This document shows, piece after piece, positions 1 through 9,046 of a stretch of DNA of 54,212 nt. Below the pieces are notes generated by a model. The model did no database searches. It worked only from the letters and a program-made list of their open reading frames with translations, and had not been told where the DNA came from. Positions within the stretch are counted from its first letter, which is position 1. Each line of letters starts with the position of its first letter. This DNA comes from an uncultured Ectothiorhodospiraceae bacterium (GTDB lineage: Bacteria; Pseudomonadota; Gammaproteobacteria; UBA9214), in NCBI GenBank assembly GCA_947258845.1, contig CAMYJZ010000004.1, forward strand, positions 1-54,212, read 5' to 3'. The position numbers were made by a program, and so were the translations under genes.

Positions 1-136
1 CTCGCAGATCAGCGAGGAGCGTGTTCAGAACGTCAGCGACAAGCTCTCCGAGGGTGACCAGGTCAAGGTCAAGGTCCTCGAGGTCGACAAGCAGGGCCGT
101 ATCCGCCTCAGTATGAAGGCGGTCGGTCAGGACTAA
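1..136 (+). CDS. pnp: Polyribonucleotide nucleotidyltransferase, C-terminal end (partial)
   Basis: Only the last 44 codons are present; the reading frame enters from the left edge at base 2 and stops with TAA at 134-136. The peptide starts SQISEERV and contains [16 protein letters not shown], which is the end of the S1 RNA-binding domain found at the C-terminus of PNPase. PNPase is a phosphate-dependent 3'-5' exoribonuclease and part of the RNA degradosome in proteobacteria. The RNA-binding tail ends very soon after the S1 domain. An intrinsic terminator follows directly. Another S1-domain protein is possible, but the [12 protein letters not shown] wording is typical of PNPase. Confidence 0.88.
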   Translation, partial: SQISEERVQNVSDKLSEGDQVKVKVLEVDKQGRIRLSMKAVGQD

Positions 137-158
137 CCTGGAGCGGATGAGTCTAACC

Positions 159-185
159 AAAGGGGCCTTACGGCCCCTTTTTTTA
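159..185 (+). terminator. Rho-independent terminator after pnp
   Basis: A perfect 9-bp stem (159-167 with 172-180) closes a 4-base loop and runs into a T tract at 178-184. It lies 22 bases past the pnp stop codon and should end the pnp transcript. Confidence 0.9.
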
Positions 186-320
186 TCAGGCCGCGCCGTA
201 GACCCGGGCCGAGACTTGAGGATCAAGGCCTATACCGGTATGTTTTTCCCTGCGGGATGGTGCGATACCGGTGGCACTGTTACCGGGCAGGACATGAATT
301 AATACCCAGGAGAGTGGTAG

Positions 321-749
321 ATGGTCAATGTTACAGAATTCAGTAAAGAGAACCAGGAGATCGTGCACCTCAGCGCGATCCTGAGCATCCTGGTGGATAA
401 TGGTGACCTGCGTGACAACCCCGTGTTTTGCGACCTGTTGTCCCGCTTCCGGGACAGGATCTGGGCCCACCTGGTGCACGAGGACAAGGCAGTCTATGCC
501 GAGTTGCTCAATCACCCTGACAGGAGCGTCAACGAGGTGGCTGACCAGTTCATCAACAACACCCACTCGCTCAAGAAGATCCTGTCCACCTACCTCAAGC
601 GCTGGTGCCACACCCCGGGCTCGATCGCCGGTGGTCGTGAGTCCAACGATACCTTCCTGCAGGAGACCCGGGAGATCTTCCGGCTGGTGGATGAACGTAT
701 CAACCTGGAGAACACCAAGCTGTTCCCGATCATCCTCAACAAGAACTGA
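321..749 (+). CDS. Hemerythrin-like (HHE domain) protein
   Basis: This 142-residue protein is all helical in outlook and matches the size of a single hemerythrin/HHE four-helix bundle, which binds a di-iron centre for oxygen or redox sensing. Candidate ligands are His16 in helix 1, His50, His53 and Glu54 in helix 2 (AHLVHEDKAVY), His82 in helix 3 and Glu130 in helix 4. The last helix reads DERINLENTKLFPI, with Arg where canonical hemerythrins usually have His, so the metal site may be incomplete. An AGGAGA ribosome site lies about 8 bases before the ATG. The gene stands alone between the pnp terminator and a small repeat. The specific role is not known. Confidence 0.75.
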   Translation: MVNVTEFSKENQEIVHLSAILSILVDNGDLRDNPVFCDLLSRFRDRIWAHLVHEDKAVYAELLNHPDRSVNEVADQFINNTHSLKKILSTYLKRWCHTPGSIAGGRESNDTFLQETREIFRLVDERINLENTKLFPIILNKN

Positions 750-817
750 ACGACGAACGGTTTGAGCGTGCCTGACAGGCGGCTGCCAGGCCGTTTGTTG
801 CGTCCGGCGGTATCCCC

Positions 818-885
818 AAGGAAGCCCTGATTCATTTAGAAAATCTCGTCATTCCGGAGCTCCGCCATGATCGCCCGGAATGACG
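818..885. repeat. REP-like palindromic repeat, small copy
   Basis: A perfect 11-bp inverted repeat (847-857 with 875-885) carries the CGTCATTCCGG motif. The preceding bases (818-835, AAGGAAGCCCTGATTCAT) resemble the terminus of the repeat at 53930-53947. The two are therefore probably members of one dispersed family. It sits in the gap between two genes that point toward each other. Confidence 0.6.
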
Positions 886-902
886 GTTTGACCATATATT
901 CC

Positions 903-1904
903 TTAATCAGCAGCCTGTGATATTTCGCGGGACGCTGCTGGCCCTGTGAAGTATTCCTGCAAGTGCCGGCAGATACGCGCTTCCAGCCAGTAATCGGCGG
1001 CAAACGGGGTGCGTCCGGCCACAAAACCCACATGCCCGCCGCGGGGTGACAACTCCAGCATGACCGCCGCGTTCAGATCCGCATTCACTGGCAAGGCGCT
1101 GGCGGGCAGAAAGGGATCATCCTGCGCCTGCAGGATCAGCGTGGGGACCGCTATCCGGTCCAGGTACTGGCGACTGCTCGATCGGCGGTAGTAGTCATCG
1201 ACACCCGTGAAGCCGTGCAGCGGGGCAGTGACCGCATCGTCGAACTGCCGGAAGGTCGTCAGTCGGGGCAGTGTCTCCAGGGGTACCGGGGGCGGTTGAA
1301 CGCTCGCCTTCAGCTTCACGGTACGGCGCAACTTGCCCAGCAGGTGGCGCTGGTAGAGCCTTGACAGGCCCTGTTCCAGGCGCCGTGCGGCACTGTCGAG
1401 TTCAAACGGGACCGAGACCGCCACCGCCGTTGTCAGCCGGGCCGCCGGGCCCTGTTCACCCAGCCATTTCAGCAGGACATTTCCGCCCAGTGAATAGCCG
1501 ATCACCGCCAGCGGCGTAGCCGGGTGACGCCGGCGGATGTGGTCGTGGACGGCCTGCAGGTCCGTGGTGTCCCCGGAATGGTAGCCGCGTGCCAGCCGGT
1601 TGGGTTCGCCGCTGCAACCGCGAAAGTACATCAGGGCGGCGTGGTAACCCCGGGTAGTCAGTGCCCCGAGTATGCCGCCGGTATAGTGCGATGCCAGCGA
1701 ACCCTCCAGGCCGTGCAGTACCAGGACGATCGGTCCGCCATTGGCGTTGGTCCAGTCCAGATCGATGAAGTCGCCGTCGGCCAGTTCGAGCCGTTCACGC
1801 CTCAGTCGCGGGTGCGCCCGGCGCCGGAAGAGTGTGGGATAAAGGGTCTGCAGGTGTGCGCCCGGCAGCCACCAGGCCGGGCGGAAGTCGCTGCGAGTGA
1901 TCAT
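903..1904 (-). CDS. yheT: YheT-type alpha/beta hydrolase
   Basis: This 333-residue protein belongs to the YheT/UPF0017 group of alpha/beta-fold hydrolases. The oxyanion-side HG motif is at 64-65 (LVLHGLEGS). The nucleophile elbow is GYSLGG with Ser138, the acid is in QDDPFLP (Asp262 or Asp263), and the catalytic His is His291 in GGHVGF, so the triad is complete. The N-terminal PAWWLPGAHLQTLYP stretch is characteristic of YheT proteins. The natural substrate is not established; esterase activity is usual for the family. It starts 34 bases downstream of the acs stop on the same strand, so the two are probably cotranscribed. There is no signal peptide, so it should be cytoplasmic. Confidence 0.88.
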   Translation of the reverse strand: MITRSDFRPAWWLPGAHLQTLYPTLFRRRAHPRLRRERLELADGDFIDLDWTNANGGPIVLVLHGLEGSLASHYTGGILGALTTRGYHAALMYFRGCSGEPNRLARGYHSGDTTDLQAVHDHIRRRHPATPLAVIGYSLGGNVLLKWLGEQGPAARLTTAVAVSVPFELDSAARRLEQGLSRLYQRHLLGKLRRTVKLKASVQPPPVPLETLPRLTTFRQFDDAVTAPLHGFTGVDDYYRRSSSRQYLDRIAVPTLILQAQDDPFLPASALPVNADLNAAVMLELSPRGGHVGFVAGRTPFAADYWLEARICRHLQEYFTGPAASREISQAAD

Positions 1905-1938
1905 CCGCGGTCCGGCCGGCAGTGCTGGCGTCCGGCGG

Positions 1939-3876
<1,938 letters not shown>

Positions 3877-3992
3877 GGTGTTGTCTCCGCTTATTGTCCT
3901 GCCCGCTGCGGGCACCGGTAAGATCCTTCATTATATCCACTCGGCCCGTGGTGCGACATCATTCTTGATCCATTTCCCGTCAGGCCGGGGTG

Positions 3993-4925
3993 CTACGCCC
4001 CGTAATAAGCCGGCGCTGCGGTCAGGCTGCGGCGTGTCGGGATCTTGTCGACGGCCCAGTGCGCGACGGCCCAGGCAAGGAGTTCATCCGCGCGGGCATC
4101 TCCCGGGGAGTCCGGCAGGTCCTGGCGCAGAAAGCGCAGCACGTCGATCAGGACAGTGGTCTTGTGATGGTCGGAGATCCGGCTGGCGTGGGTCTGTTTG
4201 CTGAGTTTTTCGCCTCTGCTGTTGACGGCAACCGGCAGGTGCAGATAGACCGGCATCGGGAGTTCCAGCAGCTGCTGCAGGTAGATCTGTCGCGGTGTGG
4301 ATTCCAGCAGGTCGACACCACGCACGATATGAGTTATTTCCTGTTCGGCATCATCAACCACCACCGCGAGTTGATAGGCGATGAGGTTGTCGGCACGCCG
4401 TACAATGAAATCGCCGACATCCTCGCTGAGTGACTGGCTGATATCTCCCTGCAACCGGTCTTTCAGGCCGGTCTTGCCGGGATCGACGCGCACGCGCAGG
4501 GAACGTGCTGTGCGCCCCGGCAGGATGCCGTTGCGGCAGGTGCCCGGGTAGACACCCGCAGTCCCGCGCGTAGGCATGCTGTCGGCAATTTCCCTGCGCG
4601 AGCAGGCGCAGCCATAGAGGTAGCCGGACTGACGCAGCTGGTCGAGGGCGGTGTTGTAATATTCGCTGCGCTGGCTCTGGTACACAAACTGGCCATCCCA
4701 TTCCAGGCCGAAGCTGTCCAGGGTCCTGAGGATATCGTCCGTGGCGCCCGCAACCTCGCGCGGCGGGTCGATGTCCTCGATACGCAGCAGCCATTCCCCC
4801 TGGTGTGCGCGTGCATCGAGGTAGCTGCCGACGGCTGCTACCAGGGAACCGAAATGCAGGGGACCGGTCGGGGAGGGTGCAAAGCGGCCACGATAGGGCG
4901 CAGGGGATAATTTGTCGGCTGACAT
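3993..4925 (-). CDS. gluQ: Glutamyl-Q tRNA(Asp) synthetase
   Basis: This 310-residue protein is a truncated glutamyl-tRNA synthetase paralogue that lacks the anticodon-binding half. It attaches glutamate to queuosine in tRNA(Asp). The HIGH-type site is in APSPTGPLHFGSL (about residues 16-28). A zinc-binding stretch is visible around CACSRREI, and the KMSKS counterpart is EKLSKQT. The neighbour upstream is dksA, an arrangement common in gammaproteobacteria. A strong terminator lies between the two, so gluQ is probably transcribed partly by read-through or from its own promoter. QueF, an enzyme of queuosine synthesis, is encoded at 10411-10800. Confidence 0.95.
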   Translation of the reverse strand: MSADKLSPAPYRGRFAPSPTGPLHFGSLVAAVGSYLDARAHQGEWLLRIEDIDPPREVAGATDDILRTLDSFGLEWDGQFVYQSQRSEYYNTALDQLRQSGYLYGCACSRREIADSMPTRGTAGVYPGTCRNGILPGRTARSLRVRVDPGKTGLKDRLQGDISQSLSEDVGDFIVRRADNLIAYQLAVVVDDAEQEITHIVRGVDLLESTPRQIYLQQLLELPMPVYLHLPVAVNSRGEKLSKQTHASRISDHHKTTVLIDVLRFLRQDLPDSPGDARADELLAWAVAHWAVDKIPTRRSLTAAPAYYGA

Positions 4926-4941
4926 AATCGGGAACTATAAA

Positions 4942-4973
4942 ACAACAAGGCCGGCATGTGCCGGCCTTGTTGT
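4942..4973 (-). terminator. Terminator between dksA and gluQ
   Basis: A perfect 15-bp stem (4942-4956 with 4959-4973) closes around two bases, in effect a tetraloop. On the minus strand it is followed by GTTTTATAG, a short T-rich run, so it fits the end of the dksA transcript. Confidence 0.85.
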
Positions 4974-4994
4974 CAGTGAAGTATCCGGCACAGC

Positions 4995-5804
4995 TCAGCT
5001 CATCTGCTTTTCCTTGATCTCATCGAGTATTTTGCAATCGATACACAGGTTGGCGGTTGGCCGCGCCTCCAGACGCTTGACGCCGATCTCGACACCACAG
5101 GCCTCGCAGTAGCCATAGTCATCGTTTTCCAGGTTCTGCACCGCTTCGTCGATCTTTTTGATCAGCTTGCGTTCGCGGTCACGGGCACGCAGTTCCATGC
5201 TGAACTCGGATTCCTGGGTCGCCCGATCATTGGGGTCCGGGAAGTTGGCCGCGTCATCCTGCATGTGATGCACGGTGCGATCGACTTCTTCCATCAATTC
5301 CCTTTTCCAGGCCAGGAGGATCTTTGTGAAGTGCACGACCTGGCTCTCATTCATGTACTTCTCGCCCTTCCTTTCCTTGTAGGGGGCGATACCCGGCACC
5401 GGCCCGACCTGCGATCCTGTCTTCGACGCTGCTCTTCTGGCGATCGCTCTTTTTCGGGGTGCGGCCTTCTTCACGGGGGCCTTCTTCGCAGCGATCTTCT
5501 TCTTTGCGGCGGCCTTCTTCACGGGGGCCTTCTTCGCAGCGATCTTCTTCTTTGCGGCGGCCTTCTTCACGGGTGCCTTCTTCGCAGCAGTCTTCTTCTT
5601 TGCGGCGGCCTTCTTCACGGGTGCCTTCTTCGCAGCGGTCTTCTTCTTTGCGGGGGTCTTCTTCTTGGCGGCGGCCTTCTTCTTCGCAGCGGCCTTGGTC
5701 ACCGTTTTGCGGGCCGCGGCCTTCTTCTTTGCCGGTGCCTTGCGGGTGACGGTCTTCTTTTTCGCTACGGTTTTGGGTTTCGCTGCTTTCTTTTTGACGG
5801 CCAT
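4995..5804 (-). CDS. dksA: DksA with long Lys/Ala-rich, histone H1-like N-terminal extension
   Basis: The last 120 or so residues are a complete DksA, the RNA polymerase secondary-channel factor that works with ppGpp. The coiled-coil tip has [13 protein letters not shown] with both key Asp residues, and the zinc finger has CEAC and CIDC. Ahead of this are about 145 residues almost entirely of Lys, Ala, Pro, Thr and Val, including four copies of a 16-residue unit of the type [16 protein letters not shown]. Such tails resemble histone H1 and AlgP and should bind nucleic acid non-specifically. The start at 5804 (MAVKKKAAK) follows GGAG about ten bases upstream; an upstream in-frame start at 5852 lacks support. 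A good sigma70-type promoter lies at 5921-5949. Total length 269 residues, against about 150 for E. coli DksA. Confidence 0.93.
   Translation of the reverse strand: MAVKKKAAKPKTVAKKKTVTRKAPAKKKAAARKTVTKAAAKKKAAAKKKTPAKKKTAAKKAPVKKAAAKKKTAAKKAPVKKAAAKKKIAAKKAPVKKAAAKKKIAAKKAPVKKAAPRKRAIARRAASKTGSQVGPVPGIAPYKERKGEKYMNESQVVHFTKILLAWKRELMEEVDRTVHHMQDDAANFPDPNDRATQESEFSMELRARDRERKLIKKIDEAVQNLENDDYGYCEACGVEIGVKRLEARPTANLCIDCKILDEIKEKQMS
5461..5652 (-). repeat. Four tandem 48-bp coding repeats in dksA
   Basis: Four head-to-tail 48-bp copies begin at 5461, 5509, 5557 and 5605. They differ by a few substitutions, such as ATC versus GTC at one codon. They encode the 16-residue Lys/Ala/Pro units of the DksA tail. 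Copy number could vary between strains by slippage without breaking the frame. Confidence 0.93.
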
Positions 5805-5920
5805 GTACACTATCTCCGGAAACAGAACGCTTGATAAACTGTTTCCAATCAAGTAATTAAAAGATCCAGGCTCGCTGGCAGATTGTTGTTGTGGGTAGGC
5901 CTGCCGATTCAGGGGCGTTA

Positions 5921-5949
5921 TTTATACGCCTCTTTTGCCATTAGTCAAG
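5921..5949 (-). promoter_or_regulatory. Sigma70-type promoter for dksA
   Basis: On the minus strand there is TTGACT (5949-5944), a 17-bp spacer and TATAAA (5926-5921). Transcription would begin near 5914 and leave a leader of about 110 bases before the dksA start at 5804. Confidence 0.65.
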
Positions 5950-6030
5950 GACCGTTTCAGCTGTAAAATCATGGCCTTCACCGGGATTGGCCGGTGTGAC
6001 CGAATTGCCCCGTAACCGGAGAGGTACACC

Positions 6031-6063
6031 ATGAATGAGTTCGCCCGCACATGTCGAGTCTGA
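6031..6063 (+). other. Ten-codon leader ORF overlapping the CbbY-like gene start
   Basis: A well-placed GGAGAGG precedes the ATG at 6031, which opens a 10-codon frame (MNEFARTCRV) stopping with TGA at 6061-6063. The downstream phosphatase starts at 6051 in another frame and has no clear ribosome site of its own. Either the short frame is translated and couples initiation of the next gene, or it is a coincidental remnant. Confidence 0.4.
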
Positions 6064-6842
6064 AGGCCCTGTTGTTCGATGTGGACGGGACCCTGGCCGA
6101 TACCGAGGAGATCCACCGCAAGGCATTCAATGCCGCTTTTTCCGACAGCGGTCTCGACTGGGACTGGGACCGGCATTTGTACCATCAACTGCTGGAGGTT
6201 ACCGGTGGCCGGGAGCGGATTCGTTACTACCTCGACCGGTTCCTGCCCGGGTTCGAGCGTCCCGCAGACCTTGACGGGTATATTGCCGGGCTGCACCGGG
6301 ACAAGACGCAGCACTATGTGGGCATGCTGGCCAGGGGACATGTCCCGCTGCGCCCGGGGGTCGAACGCCTGATGCTGGACGCCCGTGCCCGCGGGCTGCG
6401 CCTGGCGATCGTGACCACCACCACGCCCGCGAATGTCACCAGTTTGCTGACTCACAGCTTCGCTGCCGACACCAGCGGCTGGTTCGACGTGATTGCGGCG
6501 GGTGATGTGGTTGCGCACAAGAAACCCGCCCCGGACATCTATTTCTACGCGCTGCAGCAGACGGGGCTGGTGGGCGCCGAGTGCCTGGCCTTCGAGGACT
6601 CGGTGAACGGGCTCAGGTCGGCCTTGTCCGCCGGTGTCGACACCCTGATTACCCTGAACCGCTTCACCGCCGACCATGATTTCAGCGGTGCGGCCGTGGT
6701 GCTGGATCAACTCGGCGAATCCGGCAATCCCTGTCGATTGATCGCGGGTGAGCCCGATCCGGGCGGGGTGGTGGACGTGGCCTACCTGCAGCGGCTGCAT
6801 GCACACTGCCGGGAACGACGCGAACGCCTGCAACGGAATTGA
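6051..6842 (+). CDS. HAD-IA phosphatase, CbbY-like
   Basis: This 263-residue protein is a haloacid-dehalogenase-type phosphatase. Motif I is DVDGTLADTE with the two catalytic Asp at 10 and 12. Motif II is in IVTTTTPANV, the motif III lysine is in AHKKPAPDIY and the acidic motif IV is FEDSVNG. The overall wording, including HRKAFNAAF after motif I, matches CbbY proteins. In phototrophic bacteria these remove the inhibitor xylulose-1,5-bisphosphate made by RuBisCO. The C-terminal 25 or so residues are Arg/His-rich and not part of the fold. The aminotransferase gene follows 12 bases later and is probably in the same transcript. A beta-phosphoglucomutase-like role is the main alternative. Confidence 0.85.
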   Translation: MSSLKALLFDVDGTLADTEEIHRKAFNAAFSDSGLDWDWDRHLYHQLLEVTGGRERIRYYLDRFLPGFERPADLDGYIAGLHRDKTQHYVGMLARGHVPLRPGVERLMLDARARGLRLAIVTTTTPANVTSLLTHSFAADTSGWFDVIAAGDVVAHKKPAPDIYFYALQQTGLVGAECLAFEDSVNGLRSALSAGVDTLITLNRFTADHDFSGAAVVLDQLGESGNPCRLIAGEPDPGGVVDVAYLQRLHAHCRERRERLQRN

Positions 6843-6854
6843 GGGCCTGCAGCC

Positions 6855-8012
6855 GTGACCCAACGCGCCGACCGCATGAACGCCATCCAGCCATTCCATG
6901 TCATGGCCCTGCTCGCGCGGGCGCGTGAACTGGAGGCGGCGGGACGTTCCATTATCCACATGGAAATCGGCGAACCGGATTTCGTTACTCCGCAACCGGT
7001 GATTGATGCCGGTGTGCGGGCGCTGGCGGAAGGGCGCACGCACTACACGCCCGCCGTCGGGCTGGCGGCGCTGCGCGAGCGGATATCGCTGTTTTACCGC
7101 GAGCGCTACGGGGTCGATGTCGATCCCCGGCGTATCGTTGTTACCCCCGGTGCCTCGGCGGCACTACAGCTGGTGATGGCGGTGCTGGTCAATCCGGGTG
7201 ATGCGGTGTTGATGGCCGATCCCGGTTACCCCTGCAATCGCAATTTTGTCTACCTGTTGAACGGCGAGCCGCTGGGCCTTCCGGTCGATGCCGCCACGGA
7301 CTACCAGCCCGATCCCGCGCAGGTGGCTGCGGCGTGGACGCAAGCCACCCGTGCCTTGCTGGTGGCCTCGCCCGCCAACCCGACCGGGACGCTGCTTTCG
7401 CAGCGGGCACTGGGCAAGTTATACGATGTGGTGAAGGGACACGATGGCAGCCTGGTGGTGGACGAGATCTACCACGGGCTGACCTATGCAGCCCCGGCAC
7501 ACACAGCACTGGCGGTGTCCGAGGACATCTTCGTGGTCAACAGCTTCTCGAAATACTTCGGCATGACCGGCTGGCGCCTGGGCTGGCTGGTTGCGCCGCA
7601 GGATTGCGTGGCGGATATCGACAAGCTGGCACAGAACCTGTTCCTGGCCGCACCGACCCTGGCGCAGTACGCGGCGCTGAGCGCCTTTGAACCGGAAAAC
7701 ATTGCCATTCTGGAACAGCGCCGGGAGGCGTTTCGGCAACGGCGCGATTACCTGCTGCCGGCACTGCGGGAACTCGGCTTCGCTATCCCGGTGACGCCGG
7801 AGGGCGCCTTCTACCTGTATGCCGGCTGCAGCCGCTTCACCGACGACAGCTACTGCTTCACCGAACAACTGCTGGAGGAGGCGGGCGTGGCCATCACCCC
7901 GGGTATCGACTTCGGCATCCACCAGCCGGAACGGCATGTGCGCTTCGCCTACACCACCTCGCTGGAGAACCTGCAGGAGGGCGTGCAGCGGCTGCGGGAG
8001 TATTTGAAATAG
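6855..8012 (+). CDS. Class I/II PLP-dependent aminotransferase
   Basis: This 385-residue protein is a fold-type I aminotransferase. The PLP lysine is Lys233 in SFSKYFGMTGWRLGW. Supporting residues are Asn175 in SPANPTG, Asp203 and Tyr206 in VVDEIYHG, and the C-terminal Arg in RHVRFAYTT. The start is GTG at 6855; an ATG seven codons later (6876) is a possible alternative. It follows the CbbY-like gene by 12 bases. The substrate cannot be told from sequence; the family covers aspartate, alanine and aromatic aminotransferases. A palindromic repeat element begins 12 bases after its stop codon. Confidence 0.9.
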   Translation: MTQRADRMNAIQPFHVMALLARARELEAAGRSIIHMEIGEPDFVTPQPVIDAGVRALAEGRTHYTPAVGLAALRERISLFYRERYGVDVDPRRIVVTPGASAALQLVMAVLVNPGDAVLMADPGYPCNRNFVYLLNGEPLGLPVDAATDYQPDPAQVAAAWTQATRALLVASPANPTGTLLSQRALGKLYDVVKGHDGSLVVDEIYHGLTYAAPAHTALAVSEDIFVVNSFSKYFGMTGWRLGWLVAPQDCVADIDKLAQNLFLAAPTLAQYAALSAFEPENIAILEQRREAFRQRRDYLLPALRELGFAIPVTPEGAFYLYAGCSRFTDDSYCFTEQLLEEAGVAITPGIDFGIHQPERHVRFAYTTSLENLQEGVQRLREYLK

Positions 8013-8023
8013 ATCAATAATTA

Positions 8024-8278
8024 TTCACCGCAGAGACGCAGAGGTCGCAGAGAAAGGCAAAAACATTTCACCGCAAAGGCGCAAAGAGCGCAAAGAATAC
8101 AAAATCAAAAAACAATTCTTGCTAAAAAATAAAAAACTCACACCTCGATCATGACGAATAACCGTGCTTTAGCCATTCCCCGGTTCGGTGTTGTTACAAT
8201 AATTTTCTTTTTCTTTTTCTTTGCGCCTTTGCGGTGAATGATTGTTTGACTCAGCGTTCTCCGCGTCTCCGCGGTGAA
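8024..8278. repeat. Palindromic repeat element, copy 1 (MITE-like)
   Basis: The left arm holds two tandem motifs, an outer TTCACCGCAGAGACGCAGAG (8024-8043) and an inner TTCACCGCAAAGGCGCAAAG (8067-8086). The right arm holds the reverse complements in mirror order: the inner one ends near 8239 and the outer one at 8278. The arms are about 75 bp and enclose about 105 bp of AT-rich sequence without a gene. Copies with the same plan occur at 25343-25657 and 53696-54198. This accounts for nearly all of the 299-bp gap between the aminotransferase and cysZ. Confidence 0.88.
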
Positions 8279-8311
8279 TAGTCTTTTGGTCAGTTCCGCT
8301 GCCGCACAAGG

Positions 8312-9046
8312 CTACGCACTTTCCTTGAATTCTCCGACCCACATCGCCGTGGCGCCGGCGACCGAGGCCGGCATGGCGAGGAAGTTCACCACCGGGATCA
8401 TGGTCATCAGCAGGGAGCTGCCACCGAAGCCGTAGGCGAGCAGCCTGCGGCTGCGCAGGCGCCTGCGCTGTTCGCCGAACTTCAGCAGGTGATTGGCCAT
8501 CGGGTAGTCGGCGTACTCGATGGCGAGCATCCAGGCGCTGAACAGCGCCCACAGGAACGGCGCGGCCAGATTGATGGCCGGGATCAGGAACAGCAGCCCC
8601 AGGGGCAGGGCACGCAGCAGGAAGTAGAGCAGCTTGCGCAACTCGGACAGCAGGCTGGGGACGATGTCCCCGAGGAGTGCCTGCCAGCCGCCGGTGTCCT
8701 CCAGCGGGGCGCCGGTGAGGTGGCGCTCCACGGCCTCGGCCAGCAGGCCGTTGAAGGGAGCGGCCATCAGGTTGGTCACCAGGGCAAAGCTGTAGAACAC
8801 CAGCAACAAGGCGGTCAGCACGAAGATTGGCCACAGCAGGTAGCGCATCCAGTCGAGCCAGCCCGGCAGCCAGCCCAGCAGCCAGCCGAGCAGGACCTCC
8901 AGCAGCTGGATGCCGACCACGATGCCGGCGCTGAATACCACCACGCTGACCAGCAGGGGTACGGCGACATAGCGGCGTAGCCCCGGCTGACGTATCAGCC
9001 TGAGCCCCTGGCGGAGGTAACGCACGCCCTTGAAGAAGTCTTTCAT
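8312..9046 (-). CDS. cysZ: CysZ-type sulfate permease
   Basis: This 244-residue inner-membrane protein matches CysZ/DUF540 (EI24), which admits sulfate for cysteine synthesis in E. coli. Hydrophobic segments lie at about 25-60, 68-92, 135-170 and 205-235. Family wording includes MAAPFNGLLAE near residue 95 and EYADYPM near residue 180. The ATG overlaps the stop of the upstream sugar kinase by four bases (ATGA at 9043-9046), so translation is probably coupled. Functional assignment rests on family resemblance; no other sulfate-assimilation gene is nearby. Confidence 0.88.
   Translation of the reverse strand: MKDFFKGVRYLRQGLRLIRQPGLRRYVAVPLLVSVVVFSAGIVVGIQLLEVLLGWLLGWLPGWLDWMRYLLWPIFVLTALLLVFYSFALVTNLMAAPFNGLLAEAVERHLTGAPLEDTGGWQALLGDIVPSLLSELRKLLYFLLRALPLGLLFLIPAINLAAPFLWALFSAWMLAIEYADYPMANHLLKFGEQRRRLRSRRLLAYGFGGSSLLMTMIPVVNFLAMPASVAGATAMWVGEFKESA

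Noticed and set aside
5461-5652. Regular repeats that could suggest a CRISPR array
   Set aside because: The units are head-to-tail with no unique spacers, and they encode the Lys/Ala tail of DksA in frame.
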